A stretch of DNA of 64,000 nt from Arcobacter siniprincipis. GTDB taxonomy: Bacteria; Campylobacterota; Campylobacteria; Campylobacterales; Arcobacteraceae. The DNA is taken from assembly GCF_048571125.1 (NCBI RefSeq), contig NZ_CP182343.1, positions 868,001-932,000 of the forward strand, read 5' to 3'. Below, piece after piece: positions 52,470 through 61,115 of this stretch; positions within the stretch are counted from its first letter, which is position 1, and each line of letters starts with the position of its first letter. The notes under the pieces were generated by a model. The model searched no databases. It saw only the letters and a list, made by a program, of their open reading frames with translations, and had not been told where the DNA came from. The translations under genes and the position numbers were made by a program.

Positions 52470-53195
52470 TTGTTTAGTAAAAATGGTATTCCATTATATG
52501 TACAATTAAAAAATAAATTACTAAAAGATATTCAAGCTAATTATAAAGCAGGAGATCTGTTTTCTCCTGAAATAAAGCTAGAAAAAGAGTATGAAGTAAG
52601 TAGAATAACTGTAAGAAAAGCAATTGAGTTACTTGAAAGAGATAATATCTTAGAGAGAAAACAAGGCTCAGGTACTTTTATAAAAGAGCAAAAAATCCTT
52701 TATGATGCAAATTCTATTGGCTCACTAACTCAAAGATTAAACAAACAAAATCATAAACTAACTACTAAATCAATTGAATTCTTAGTTATAAAAAAAGAAC
52801 ATTATGTAAAAGAGTTATTAAAATGTGATACTTTATTATGCATAAAAAGATTTAGAGAGATGGATGGTATTCCTTTTGCTTTGATGTTAAATTATTTAGA
52901 TTTTGACAAAGTTCCAAATCTAAAGAAAAAGTTTAATATAGAATCTTTATATACCTTTTTAAAAGATGAATACAATATAGAGTTTTACAATGCCCAAGAG
53001 ACAGTGGAAGCAAAAGATTCTACAAAAGAAGAAGCCGAAAAATTAGGTATAAAAGAGGGCTCATCACTTTTATCTTTACATAGATTATCTTTTGATAAAG
53101 AGAATAATCCTGTGGAGTATTCAGATATTTTAATCAAAGCAAATATGTATAAACACCAAATCACACTTTCAAATGACAAAATCTCAAATTATTAA
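52470..53195 (+). CDS. GntR family regulator with UTRA domain, copy 2
   Basis: A 241-residue paralogue of the previous gene, 17 bp downstream. HTH: FSPEIKLEKEYEVSRITVRK and AIELLERDNILERKQGSGTF; UTRA about 85-235 with ESLYTFLKDEYNIEFYNAQE and SLLSLHRLSFDKENNPVEYS. Also starts at TTG (52470), with AAAGGA 8 bp before it; the nearby ATG is out of frame and soon meets a stop. Divergence in the ligand domain suggests a different effector or a heterodimer (inference). Confidence 0.88.
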   Translation: MFSKNGIPLYVQLKNKLLKDIQANYKAGDLFSPEIKLEKEYEVSRITVRKAIELLERDNILERKQGSGTFIKEQKILYDANSIGSLTQRLNKQNHKLTTKSIEFLVIKKEHYVKELLKCDTLLCIKRFREMDGIPFALMLNYLDFDKVPNLKKKFNIESLYTFLKDEYNIEFYNAQETVEAKDSTKEEAEKLGIKEGSSLLSLHRLSFDKENNPVEYSDILIKANMYKHQITLSNDKISNY

Positions 53196-53275
53196 TTAAA
53201 TCTTGCAAATCCCATCATAATAAATCTTTTGCTATAATGCAAAAAATTTATGGCAGATTATAAAGGATAGATTTA

Positions 53276-54658
53276 ATGGCAAATGACCAAATTTTAAAAA
53301 ATACAAATGCAAAGCTTTTAGATGAATTTAATGCTTCAGTCATGTTTGATAAAGAGTTATATGCTCAAGACATAAAAGGTTCAATTGCTCACTCCCAAAT
53401 GTTATGTGAACAAGGAATCTTGACAAAAAAAGACCAAGAAGATATTGAAAACGGGCTACTTCAAGTAAAAGAAGAGATAGAATCAGGAAAGTTTGAATTT
53501 AAAATAGAACATGAAGATATTCATATGGCAGTTGAGAGTAGGCTAACTGAGATTATTGGGGAAGCTGGAAAAAGATTGCACACAGCAAGAAGTAGAAATG
53601 ATCAAGTTGCTACTGACTTTAGATTGTATGTTCAAGATAAAAACTTATCAATTAAATCACAGTTAAAAGAGCTTGTAAATACTTTTGTAGAAGTTGCTAA
53701 AAAGCACACTGAGACTTTAATTCCTGGTATGACTCACTTACAACATGCTCAACCAATTAACTTTGGATATCATTTATTAGCTTATGCAAATATGTTTAAA
53801 AGAGATTTTGAAAGATTTGAAAGCTCATATGAGAGAAATAATTACTGTCCTTTAGGAAGTGCAGCACTTGCTGGAACTCCACATAATATAAATAGATTTT
53901 CTACTTCTGAGAAACTAGGATTTAACTCTCCAACAATAAGTGCTCTTGATACAGTTTCTGATAGAGACTTTGCTTTAGAAATTTTATTTAATATAAGTAC
54001 AGCAATGATGCATATAAGCAGAATATCTGAAGAGTTAGTTACTTGGTCATCTTATGAGTTCCAATTTGTAAGAATGAGTGATGAGTATGCAACAACATCT
54101 TCAATCATGCCACAAAAGAAAAATCCTGATGTTCCTGAATTATTAAGAGGAAAAACTGGAAGAGTTTATGGAAATCTAGTTTCATTGTTCACAGTTATGA
54201 AAGGTTTACCACTAGCTTATAATAAAGATACACAAGAAGATAAAGAGGGAGTTTTTGATTCTGTTAAGACTATTGAAATCTCTATTTCTATTTTAAATGA
54301 AGTTATAAAAACTATGATAGTAAATGTAGAGAAAATGGCAAATGCTTGTAAAATAGGACATTTAAGTGCTACTGATTTAGCTGATTATTTAGTTCAAAAA
54401 CAAGCTATGCCTTTTAGAACTGCTTATTATATTACTAAAGATGTGGTGGCGGTTGCAAATTCTTTAAATAAAGATATTAGTGAATTAAGCCTTGAAGAAA
54501 TTAGATCTGCTAATGATGAGGTAAAAAATATTGATGAAGAGATTTTGATGTATTTAGATTTAAAAGCTTCTATGAATGCAAGAACATCTTTTGGTGGAAC
54601 ATCTACTAAAAATACAAAAGAGCAAATCGAGATATTTGAGAAGTGGTTAAAAAATTAG
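53276..54658 (+). CDS. argH: Argininosuccinate lyase
   Basis: A 460-residue fumarase/aspartase-superfamily enzyme. Motifs: EHEDIHMAVESRLTEIIGEAG, KRLHTARSRNDQVATDFRLY, the TGMTHLQHAQPI-like PGMTHLQHAQPINF, and the signature SSIMPQKKNPDVPELLRGK with the catalytic Ser. It cleaves argininosuccinate to arginine and fumarate. SD AAAGGATAG precedes the ATG and a TATAAT (53233-53238) lies 38 bp upstream. It stands alone next to the glycerol region, with no arg neighbours. Confidence 0.96.
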   Translation: MANDQILKNTNAKLLDEFNASVMFDKELYAQDIKGSIAHSQMLCEQGILTKKDQEDIENGLLQVKEEIESGKFEFKIEHEDIHMAVESRLTEIIGEAGKRLHTARSRNDQVATDFRLYVQDKNLSIKSQLKELVNTFVEVAKKHTETLIPGMTHLQHAQPINFGYHLLAYANMFKRDFERFESSYERNNYCPLGSAALAGTPHNINRFSTSEKLGFNSPTISALDTVSDRDFALEILFNISTAMMHISRISEELVTWSSYEFQFVRMSDEYATTSSIMPQKKNPDVPELLRGKTGRVYGNLVSLFTVMKGLPLAYNKDTQEDKEGVFDSVKTIEISISILNEVIKTMIVNVEKMANACKIGHLSATDLADYLVQKQAMPFRTAYYITKDVVAVANSLNKDISELSLEEIRSANDEVKNIDEEILMYLDLKASMNARTSFGGTSTKNTKEQIEIFEKWLKN

Positions 54659-54680
54659 ATGATTTAAAATCATCTAATTT
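54652..54680. terminator. Bidirectional terminator, argH / cheV
   Basis: 14-bp perfect arms AAATTAGATGATTT and AAATCATCTAATTT around one base; argH stop is inside, cheV stop begins at the next base. T-run on both strands. Confidence 0.85.
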
Positions 54681-55583
54681 TTAGTTTAGGAATTCTCTAG
54701 ATGTAGAGTATAGTGCTTGGATATCAGTTTTACCAATAAAGCCATCAACACCAATTTGTTTCATTTTATTTTTAACAGCATCTGTTGTCATAGATGAGTT
54801 TACAATAACAGGGATATTAGCATATTTATTACTTGATTTTATAAATTGTGCAACTTGGAATCCATCAGTTTCTGGCATTTCAATATCAGTAATTACTAAA
54901 CCAACTTCTTCTGGGTTAATTTCTCTAATTCTATCTAATAAATCTGCACCATTATTATAAATTTCATATTTCAAATTTGCTTTTTTGAAAAATTTTCTTA
55001 AAACTTCTCTTGCTACATTTGAATCTTCCGCTGCTAAAACAACCTTTTTAGTAGTAAATGGAGCTTCAATATATTTATTCATAACATCATCGCCATCATT
55101 TACCCAACCAAGGTCTTTTAATAATTGCTCTGCATTAAATACTGTACATAATTCATCTTTATCATGTACTTTCACATATGTTGTATATGTGATTTTTGAA
55201 TTTGTTTCTTCTGAATGTCTTAATTCATCAGTAGTTTTTTCAACTATATCAAGCATGTCTTTAATTAAAAAACCAACTTTTTTATGGTTGAATTCGCAGT
55301 AAATTATTAATTTATAATCAGCTAATTCAAGTGTTTTATTACCTAACCAAGCGTCAAGTTTTATTAAAGTAACTGGTTCCCCTCTAATAGTTGCAATACC
55401 TGCTATGATGTCAGTATCAGATGGAGTATCATTTATTGTTACTTCTTCAGTTATTACAAAAGCTTTTACTTTGGCAATATTAATTGCATAAATATTATTT
55501 TTACCAGTATAAAATACAGCTAATTGTTGCACATTTCTAAGATGCCCTTGAGTCATTTGCTCAACACTATTCATACCACTCAT
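54681..55583 (-). CDS. cheV: Chemotaxis protein CheV (CheW-receiver fusion)
   Basis: A 300-residue adaptor. The CheW-like domain (about 15-155) has VFYTGKNNIYAINIAKVKAF and IAGIATIRGEPVTLIKLDAWL; the receiver (about 175-300) has acidic AAEDS, phosphoacceptor Asp in VGLVITDIEMPETDG, and Lys in DGFIGKTDI. It couples chemoreceptors to CheA and is tuned by phosphorylation. I took the ATG at 55583 (AAAAAAGGGAATAC upstream) over a TTG at 55601 that precedes the SD. Three cheV copies are common in related bacteria; only this one is in view. Confidence 0.93.
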   Translation of the reverse strand: MSGMNSVEQMTQGHLRNVQQLAVFYTGKNNIYAINIAKVKAFVITEEVTINDTPSDTDIIAGIATIRGEPVTLIKLDAWLGNKTLELADYKLIIYCEFNHKKVGFLIKDMLDIVEKTTDELRHSEETNSKITYTTYVKVHDKDELCTVFNAEQLLKDLGWVNDGDDVMNKYIEAPFTTKKVVLAAEDSNVAREVLRKFFKKANLKYEIYNNGADLLDRIREINPEEVGLVITDIEMPETDGFQVAQFIKSSNKYANIPVIVNSSMTTDAVKNKMKQIGVDGFIGKTDIQALYSTSREFLN

Positions 55584-55647
55584 GTATTCCCTTTTTTGCA
55601 AATATTCTTATTATATTAATTTTTTTCTTATAGTTTATTGATTTTTT

Positions 55648-56292
55648 CTAATTAGCAATTATTTTTTGAATTGTAACAGAAGACATCATTAAACCAAAAG
55701 AACCAGTAACACCCTCAAAGCTGCCTTTTTCAATGCAATTTGGATTTTCACCTGAAAAGATTACTTTGAACTTCTTTTTAAAGCCTCTTTTTTTTAATTC
55801 ATATCTGATTTTTCTAATAAATGGATCATTGTACGTATCCCAAATTGAAATATATTCAATCTTAGATGGATCGATTCTTTTTGCACTACCACTTGTACTT
55901 ATAAGTTTATCGTAATATTTTTGAATTAGTCGAACTTTTGGTTTAATATCATCAATTGCATCCAAAATATACTCATATGAAGAAAAGTCAAATTCATCAA
56001 CCCAAGATTCTGTAATTTTTTCATGTATGATTTGCACATTTGGGTACTTTTCTTTTAAAGCTTCAACTTTTACTCTTCCAATATTGCCTTCACTACCCAT
56101 TTGTCTATTTAAATTTGATTCTTCATAAGTATCAAAATCTACTATAGTTATATTTGTTATTCCTGTTCTATAAAGTGAATCTAGCGCAAATGAACCAACT
56201 CCACCTACACCTAAAAGTATTATTTTTGTATTTTGAAACTTATCAAAATTATTATCTCCAAAAAGTTTTAGAGTTCTATCGTATTTTGACAT
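55648..56292 (-). CDS. TcdA-like tRNA t6A dehydratase / ThiF family protein
   Basis: A 214-residue E1-like protein. ATP site: IILLGVGGVGSFALDSLYRTGITNITIVDFD, then SNLNRQ and DAIDDIKPKVRLI; C-terminal SGENPNCIEKGSFEGVTGSFGLMMSS. This fits YgdL/TcdA, which forms cyclic t6A on tRNA at position 37, and is smaller than MoeB or ThiF. It lacks a CxxC zinc pair, as TcdA does. Divergent from greA. Confidence 0.85.
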   Translation of the reverse strand: MSKYDRTLKLFGDNNFDKFQNTKIILLGVGGVGSFALDSLYRTGITNITIVDFDTYEESNLNRQMGSEGNIGRVKVEALKEKYPNVQIIHEKITESWVDEFDFSSYEYILDAIDDIKPKVRLIQKYYDKLISTSGSAKRIDPSKIEYISIWDTYNDPFIRKIRYELKKRGFKKKFKVIFSGENPNCIEKGSFEGVTGSFGLMMSSVTIQKIIAN

Positions 56293-56383
56293 ACTACATC
56301 TTCTTTCGTAAATTTATTTTTTATTTTTTATTTTTTGGGTATTATAGCAGATTAAAATAGAAAATATATTTATGGAGAGGTTG

Positions 56384-56869
56384 ATGGAAAAAGAACCAAT
56401 GACAAATGTGGGGTATAAAAAAATTACAGGGGAATTGGATTTTTTAAAAAGTACTGAGCGTCCTGAAACTGTTATTGCCCTTGAAGAAGCAAGACAATTA
56501 GGGGATTTAAAAGAAAATGCTGAATATCATGCTGCAAAAGAAAAATTAAAATTAATAGATGTACAAATTGCAGAACTAGGTGCAGTATTAAGCAAAGCTG
56601 TAATTATTGATCCTACTTCTTTACCTCACGATAGAGTTTCATTTGGTTCAACTGTAAAATTAGTAAACACAGATACTGATGAAGAGTATGAGTACTCAAT
56701 TGTAGGTGGTGTTGAATCTAATGCTGAAAAAGGAATGATTTCATTTAATTCACCTTTAGCTAAACAACTAATGGGAAAAGAAGAGGGTGATGAATTTAGT
56801 GCAACCTTACCAGGTGGAGTAAAAACTTTTGAAGTCTTGGAAGTATTTTACAAAGAACTTGAACTATAA
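56384..56869 (+). CDS. greA: Transcript cleavage factor GreA
   Basis: A 161-residue GreA. Coiled-coil N-terminal part about 5-78 with the acidic tip (DLKENAEYHAAKEKL, conserved in the family), C-terminal globular part about 85-160 with FGSTVKLVNTDTDEEYEYSIVG and KEEGDEFSATLPGGVKTFEV. It rescues backtracked RNA polymerase. I took the ATG at 56384, which has GGAGAGG 3-9 bp upstream and gives MEKEPMTNVGY, close to related GreA starts; an ATG at 56372 lies before that SD. Confidence 0.95.
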   Translation: MEKEPMTNVGYKKITGELDFLKSTERPETVIALEEARQLGDLKENAEYHAAKEKLKLIDVQIAELGAVLSKAVIIDPTSLPHDRVSFGSTVKLVNTDTDEEYEYSIVGGVESNAEKGMISFNSPLAKQLMGKEEGDEFSATLPGGVKTFEVLEVFYKELEL

Positions 56870-56899
56870 TGTTTAAATTAAACTTCTCATATTTTGCTT

Positions 56900-57601
56900 A
56901 TGTTTCCTAGTATAAAAGAAAACGCTATTTTCATTGCAGACTCTCACTTCAATGAAAAAAGGTCTCAACTTTTAACTTTTTTTAAAAAATTAAAATCAAA
57001 AGAGATAGAGACTGAACAGTTATTTTTGATGGGTGATATGTTTGATTTTATCTCAGGAGAGAGTAAATATTTTATAAAAAGAAATAAAAAAGTAATCTCT
57101 TTAATAAATAAGTTATCACAAGATATTGAAATGATATATTTAGAAGGTAATCATGACTACAATTTGAAAAATTTATTCCCAAATGTAAAAATATACACAA
57201 GAGAATCACAGCCTATTTTTATGAATTATCAAAATCAAGAGGTAGCTTTAAGTCATGGTGATATATTCGTAAATGATAAATTTTATGATGCTTATTGTAA
57301 ATTTATTAGAAATCATATATTTTTACTTTTTATGAATGCAATTGATTTTAAAAATTTTATCTCTAAAAAGATATATTATGGTCTTTTAGGGAAGAATATT
57401 TGTCATAATATTAAAAGTTTTAAAGATATTGTTTCAAAAAGAGTTAAGCACTATGATGCAAAAATAATCATTGAAGGACATTTTCATCAAGGAAAAGAGT
57501 ATATTATCGATGAAAAAAGATATAAAAACATACAATCTTTAACTTGTAGTAACGAATATGTAGTTTTAGTGAATAATGAATTTATAGGAAAAAGTTTATG
57601 A
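56900..57601 (+). CDS. LpxH-like metallophosphoesterase (UDP-diacylglucosamine hydrolase)
   Basis: A roughly 233-residue calcineurin-like phosphoesterase. Metal motifs: FIADSHF (D-x-H), FLMGDMFDF (GD), LEGNHDYNL (GNHD), LSHGDIF (GD), and EGHFHQG (GHxH), in the order seen in LpxH/LpxG. LpxH removes UMP from UDP-diacylglucosamine in lipid A synthesis. The start is uncertain: ATG at 56900 has no clear SD, and a TTG lies two codons earlier. Its last 4 nt overlap the next gene (ATGA). An exact enzyme assignment needs comparison with known LpxH. Confidence 0.78.
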   Translation: MFPSIKENAIFIADSHFNEKRSQLLTFFKKLKSKEIETEQLFLMGDMFDFISGESKYFIKRNKKVISLINKLSQDIEMIYLEGNHDYNLKNLFPNVKIYTRESQPIFMNYQNQEVALSHGDIFVNDKFYDAYCKFIRNHIFLLFMNAIDFKNFISKKIYYGLLGKNICHNIKSFKDIVSKRVKHYDAKIIIEGHFHQGKEYIIDEKRYKNIQSLTCSNEYVVLVNNEFIGKSL

Positions 57602-58152
57602 GTAATCTGACTTTTGTATTAATTGTTTTTTTAATTTTGATAGTTGTATTTTTATTGACTCTATTTTTTTATAAAGTTAAAAAGATAAAAAGAGTTATAG
57701 GTTCATACCATAAAGAAGATACAAAAAAATATATTAATACAAGACTTATAACTCTACCTTCATCATTTGAATCTTTGAGTAATAATACTTTGAGGGAAGA
57801 ATCAAAAGAATTATTTGAAATTTTCAAATTACTAGATTATAAAAATAAACATGAGGAATATGAAAAAAAATCTTGGCACTCTTGGCAAATGAGTTTTTTA
57901 GTTGCTATGTACAAAAGAGATTTGGAACTTTTTTTACCAACATGTAATGATGTTTTTCATGAAGAAATACTAAAAGATAGTTTAGAAAATCTTCAAATAT
58001 CACTAAAACAAATAATGGCAAAATATAAAAAAGAAGTACGAGTAGATAAATCAAAAGATATCTTATCCAAACACCTAATTTGGGAAGGTAAAGAAGTAGA
58101 AAGATTGATGTATTATTTGTACAAATATAAAAACACTAGTAAGGAAGGATAA
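57598..58152 (+). CDS. Membrane-anchored helical protein of unknown function
   Basis: Not recognised. It has 184 residues with one N-terminal helix (about 5-27, TFVLIVFLILIVVFLLTLFF), then a basic segment KVKKIKRVIGSYHKED, and a helical cytosolic part with aromatic pairs (SWHSWQMSF, FLPTCNDVF, LIWEGKEVERLMYYLYKYK). Positive residues after the helix place the C-terminus in the cytosol. It overlaps the LpxH-like gene by 4 nt and ends 3 nt before the uvrB start codon, so it is translationally linked to both. Confidence 0.65.
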   Translation: MSNLTFVLIVFLILIVVFLLTLFFYKVKKIKRVIGSYHKEDTKKYINTRLITLPSSFESLSNNTLREESKELFEIFKLLDYKNKHEEYEKKSWHSWQMSFLVAMYKRDLELFLPTCNDVFHEEILKDSLENLQISLKQIMAKYKKEVRVDKSKDILSKHLIWEGKEVERLMYYLYKYKNTSKEG

Positions 58153-58155
58153 GTT

Positions 58156-60129
58156 ATAGCAGAGTTTAAAGTTGAAAGTAAATATAGCCCAGCTGGAGAT
58201 CAACCCCTAGCAATAGAAAAATTAAGTGAATCAATACTTGCAGGTAATCAATATAATACGCTACTTGGAGTAACAGGTTCAGGTAAAACTTATACTATGG
58301 CAAAAGTTATTGAGAAAACTCAAAAACCAACTCTTATTATGACTCATAATAAAACTTTGGCGGCCCAACTATATAGTGAATTTAAATCTTTCTTTCCTAA
58401 CAATCATGTGGAATATTTTATCTCTTATTACGATTACTATCAACCAGAAGCTTATATTCCAAGAAGTGATTTGTTTATAGAAAAAGACAGTTCTATAAAC
58501 TCAGAACTTGAAAGAATGAGATTAAGTGCAACAGCTTCTTTACTCTCTTTTGATGATGTTATTGTAGTAGCTTCTGTCTCTGCAAACTATGGTTTAGGAA
58601 ATCCAGCTGAATATAAATCTATGGTGCAAAAACTCTCCGTAGGGTTTGAATACTCACAGCGCACACTTTTAATGAAACTTGTTGATATGGGTTATAAAAG
58701 AAATGATAAGTTTTTTGACCGTGCAGATTTTAGAGTAAATGGAGATGTTATTGATGTATTTCCTGCTTATTGGCAAGATGAGTTTATTCGTGTAGAGTTT
58801 TTTGCAGATGAAGTTGAAGCAATTTCTATTCATGAATACATGACTAATGTCAAACAAAAAGATGTACAAGATGTAACAATTTATTCAGTAAATCCTTTTG
58901 TTGTAAATAGTGAAAACCTAGCAACTGCAGTAAAAAAAATAGAAGAAGAGTTAGAAGAGAGATTAGCCTTTTTAAAGGCTGAAGATAGGCTTGTAGAGTA
59001 TCAAAGACTAAAACAGCGAGTAGAGTTTGATTTAGAGATGATTGAAGGTACTGGTATGTGTAAAGGAATAGAGAACTATGCTCGGCATTTGACAGGATTG
59101 GAGCCTGGAGAAACACCTTACTCTATGATGGATTATTTTGAACAAATAGGAAAAGACTTTTTACTCATCGTTGATGAATCTCATGTATCCTTACCTCAGT
59201 TTAGAGGAATGCACGCAGCAGATAGGAGTAGAAAAGAAGTTCTTGTTGAGTATGGATTTCGATTACCAAGCGCTTTGGATAACCGTCCTTTAATGTTTGA
59301 TGAGTTTATCAAAAAAGCACCACATTATCTGTTTGTAAGTGCAACTCCAAATGAATTAGAAACTTCAATGAGTTCAGTTGTAGCTGAGCAAATTATTAGA
59401 CCAACTGGATTGTTAGACCCAACTATTGAGATTATGGATAGTGAATTTCAAGTTGAAAAACTTCATGATGAAATCAAAAAAGTTGCTGCAAAAAATGAGC
59501 GGGTTTTAGTTACTGTTTTAACTAAAAAAATGGCAGAAGAACTAACAGCATATTATTTAGACCTAGGTATTAGAGTAAAATATATGCATAGTGAGATAGA
59601 TACTTTAGAGCGAGTAGAAATCATTCGGCAATTGAGATTGGGTGAATTTGATGTTTTAGTTGGAATCAATCTTTTAAGAGAAGGTTTAGATATTCCAGAA
59701 ACTTCTTTGGTGGCTATTTTAGATGCGGATAAAGAAGGATTTTTAAGAAGTAAAACTTCTCTTATCCAAACTATGGGAAGAGGGGCACGAAATCAAAATG
59801 GACGTGTTATTTTATTTGCCAAAAGAGTAACTGATTCTATGCAGTTTGCTATAGATGTTACAAACAAAAGAAGAGAAGTTCAAGAAGCCCACAATAAAAA
59901 ACATGGTATTACTCCAACTACTACTTCAAGAGTATTAGAAGATAACTTAAAACTTGAAGAATATGATGCTGTAGCATTGAAGTTAGATAAGCTAAATAAA
60001 ATGCCAGCTGCTGAGAGAAAGAAGATGTTAATAGAGCTTAATAAAGCGATGACGAAAGCTTCGAAGGACTTGAACTTCGAAGAAGCGATAAGACTGCGAG
60101 ATGAAATAGAAAAAATCAAAAAATTATAG
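58156..60129 (+). CDS. uvrB: Excinuclease ABC subunit UvrB, apparent AUA start
   Basis: A 657-residue UvrB. Walker A GVTGSGKT at 38-45, the beta-hairpin YYDYYQPEAYIPRSD, DESH Walker B, motif VI GRGARNQNG, and the C-terminal UVR domain (FEEAIRLRDEIEKIKKL). The reading frame runs upstream of the first ATG (58297) to a TAA at 58150 with no ATG, GTG or TTG. Starting at 58297 would delete AEFKVESKYSPAGDQP and Walker A. ATA at 58156 with AAGGAT 5 bp upstream gives the usual length and N-terminus. It binds and wedges damaged DNA with UvrA. Confidence 0.9.
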   Translation: MAEFKVESKYSPAGDQPLAIEKLSESILAGNQYNTLLGVTGSGKTYTMAKVIEKTQKPTLIMTHNKTLAAQLYSEFKSFFPNNHVEYFISYYDYYQPEAYIPRSDLFIEKDSSINSELERMRLSATASLLSFDDVIVVASVSANYGLGNPAEYKSMVQKLSVGFEYSQRTLLMKLVDMGYKRNDKFFDRADFRVNGDVIDVFPAYWQDEFIRVEFFADEVEAISIHEYMTNVKQKDVQDVTIYSVNPFVVNSENLATAVKKIEEELEERLAFLKAEDRLVEYQRLKQRVEFDLEMIEGTGMCKGIENYARHLTGLEPGETPYSMMDYFEQIGKDFLLIVDESHVSLPQFRGMHAADRSRKEVLVEYGFRLPSALDNRPLMFDEFIKKAPHYLFVSATPNELETSMSSVVAEQIIRPTGLLDPTIEIMDSEFQVEKLHDEIKKVAAKNERVLVTVLTKKMAEELTAYYLDLGIRVKYMHSEIDTLERVEIIRQLRLGEFDVLVGINLLREGLDIPETSLVAILDADKEGFLRSKTSLIQTMGRGARNQNGRVILFAKRVTDSMQFAIDVTNKRREVQEAHNKKHGITPTTTSRVLEDNLKLEEYDAVALKLDKLNKMPAAERKKMLIELNKAMTKASKDLNFEEAIRLRDEIEKIKKL

Positions 60130-60264
60130 ATATAAAGTATCATCTTTTTCAAAATCTCTGCGTTGAAGTTTGAATTTTAGTCGTCACGTACTTTAGTACG
60201 CTCCTCATAAAATTTAAACTTTGCCTTGACCTTTTAAAAAATCTAATACTTTCTATCTATAATT
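60122..60264. repeat. 143-bp imperfect hairpin element after uvrB
   Basis: Outer 19-bp arms (60122-60140 and 60246-60264) match at 18 positions when one is reverse-complemented. Pairing continues inward with a few mismatches through GTTTGAATTTTA / TAAAATTTAAAC to an inner CGTAC-TTTA-GTACG (60187-60200). The uvrB TAG is in the left arm. MITE- or REP-like; whether other copies exist cannot be seen here. Confidence 0.7.
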
Positions 60265-60405
60265 AGAGATTAGCATTAAATCAAGAAAAATGATTGAAAT
60301 AATTAATTTTTTCCGGAAGATTACAATTTCTATAGAAAAACAAGTCAACTTATTAAATAACTAGACTAAAAATTTTACTGATATATTTCTGCTTTACAAA
60401 ATAAA

Positions 60406-60729
60406 CTATCCCATCAACCTCTGAAATAAAATATCCTCTAAATTTTGTCTTGAATCAACTACTAATAAAATATAAACTGTTTGATTTTCTATTTTATAAA
60501 TGATTCGCCATCGTTTGTGAATCATTTCTCTGTATTTTGAAATACCGATTTCATTGAGTTCTGGTACTATTCTGTTTCTTTCAGGAAAATAATAGAGCTT
60601 AGCACACTCTTCTTTTATTTCAAAGAATACTTTTTTTGCTATATTTACACTATCTGTTTTGATATATTCTATTATATTTAAAAGGTCGTTTTGGGCGATT
60701 TTTGTCCATTGTACTTCGTAGTTTTTCAT
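60406..60729 (-). CDS. ParE/RelE family toxin
   Basis: A 107-residue toxin of the ParE/RelE fold: YEVQWTKIAQNDLLNIIEYIKTDS, ELNEIGISKYREMIHKRWRIIYKI and VYILLVVDSRQNLEDILFQRL, the usual ParE order. It lacks the strong C-terminal His/Arg pair of RelE mRNases, so gyrase poisoning (ParE) is likelier; this is not certain. The ATG directly follows the antitoxin stop (TAA ATG). Confidence 0.88.
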   Translation of the reverse strand: MKNYEVQWTKIAQNDLLNIIEYIKTDSVNIAKKVFFEIKEECAKLYYFPERNRIVPELNEIGISKYREMIHKRWRIIYKIENQTVYILLVVDSRQNLEDILFQRLMG

Positions 60730-61002
60730 TTAGTTGAATAGTTTATTTTCTAAATTATCGAACATTTCATCTTGGTTTATTAAGTTTTTGTTTTCTATGT
60801 CTTTTTCACTTAGAATTATTAGTTTCAATAAGTTAATTGAATTTTGCATATTTTCATAGCTTTTTATATCTTGTACTACAGCTTTCGCTTCGCCATTTTG
60901 CGTAATTATTATAGTTCTTTTATTTTCATTGACGCTATTGATTACATCAGCTGTTTTAGATTTTAGAAAACTTATTGGTTTTATATCTTGGCTTAAATAC
61001 AT
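60730..61002 (-). CDS. Phd/YefM family antitoxin
   Basis: A 90-residue antitoxin. N-terminal DNA-binding fold DIKPISFLKSKTADVINSVNENKRTIIITQNGEAKAVVQDIKSYE matches Phd/YefM; the C-terminal helical part (LLKLIILSEKDIENKNLINQ) should wrap the toxin. It is the first gene, directly before the toxin. An inverted repeat upstream (61029-61053) is a likely autoregulatory site. Confidence 0.9.
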   Translation of the reverse strand: MYLSQDIKPISFLKSKTADVINSVNENKRTIIITQNGEAKAVVQDIKSYENMQNSINLLKLIILSEKDIENKNLINQDEMFDNLENKLFN

Positions 61003-61028
61003 GATATTCCTTTTTATATCTTAAATTG

Positions 61029-61053
61029 TACTAAATTTAGATTTAATTTGGTA
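61029..61053. promoter_or_regulatory. Candidate antitoxin operator
   Basis: TACTAAATT-N7-AATTTGGTA, 8 of 9 positions paired, 26 bp upstream of the antitoxin ATG; the right placement for Phd/YefM autorepression. Confidence 0.5.
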
Positions 61054-61115
61054 TTAAGAATATATATTATTTAGATTTTAATCCAATATTTAAAATAATA
61101 CACTAAAATCTCATC

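Noticed and set aside
58297..60129. Shorter uvrB from the first ATG
   Set aside because: It removes Walker A and the conserved N-terminal helix, so it could not be a working UvrB.
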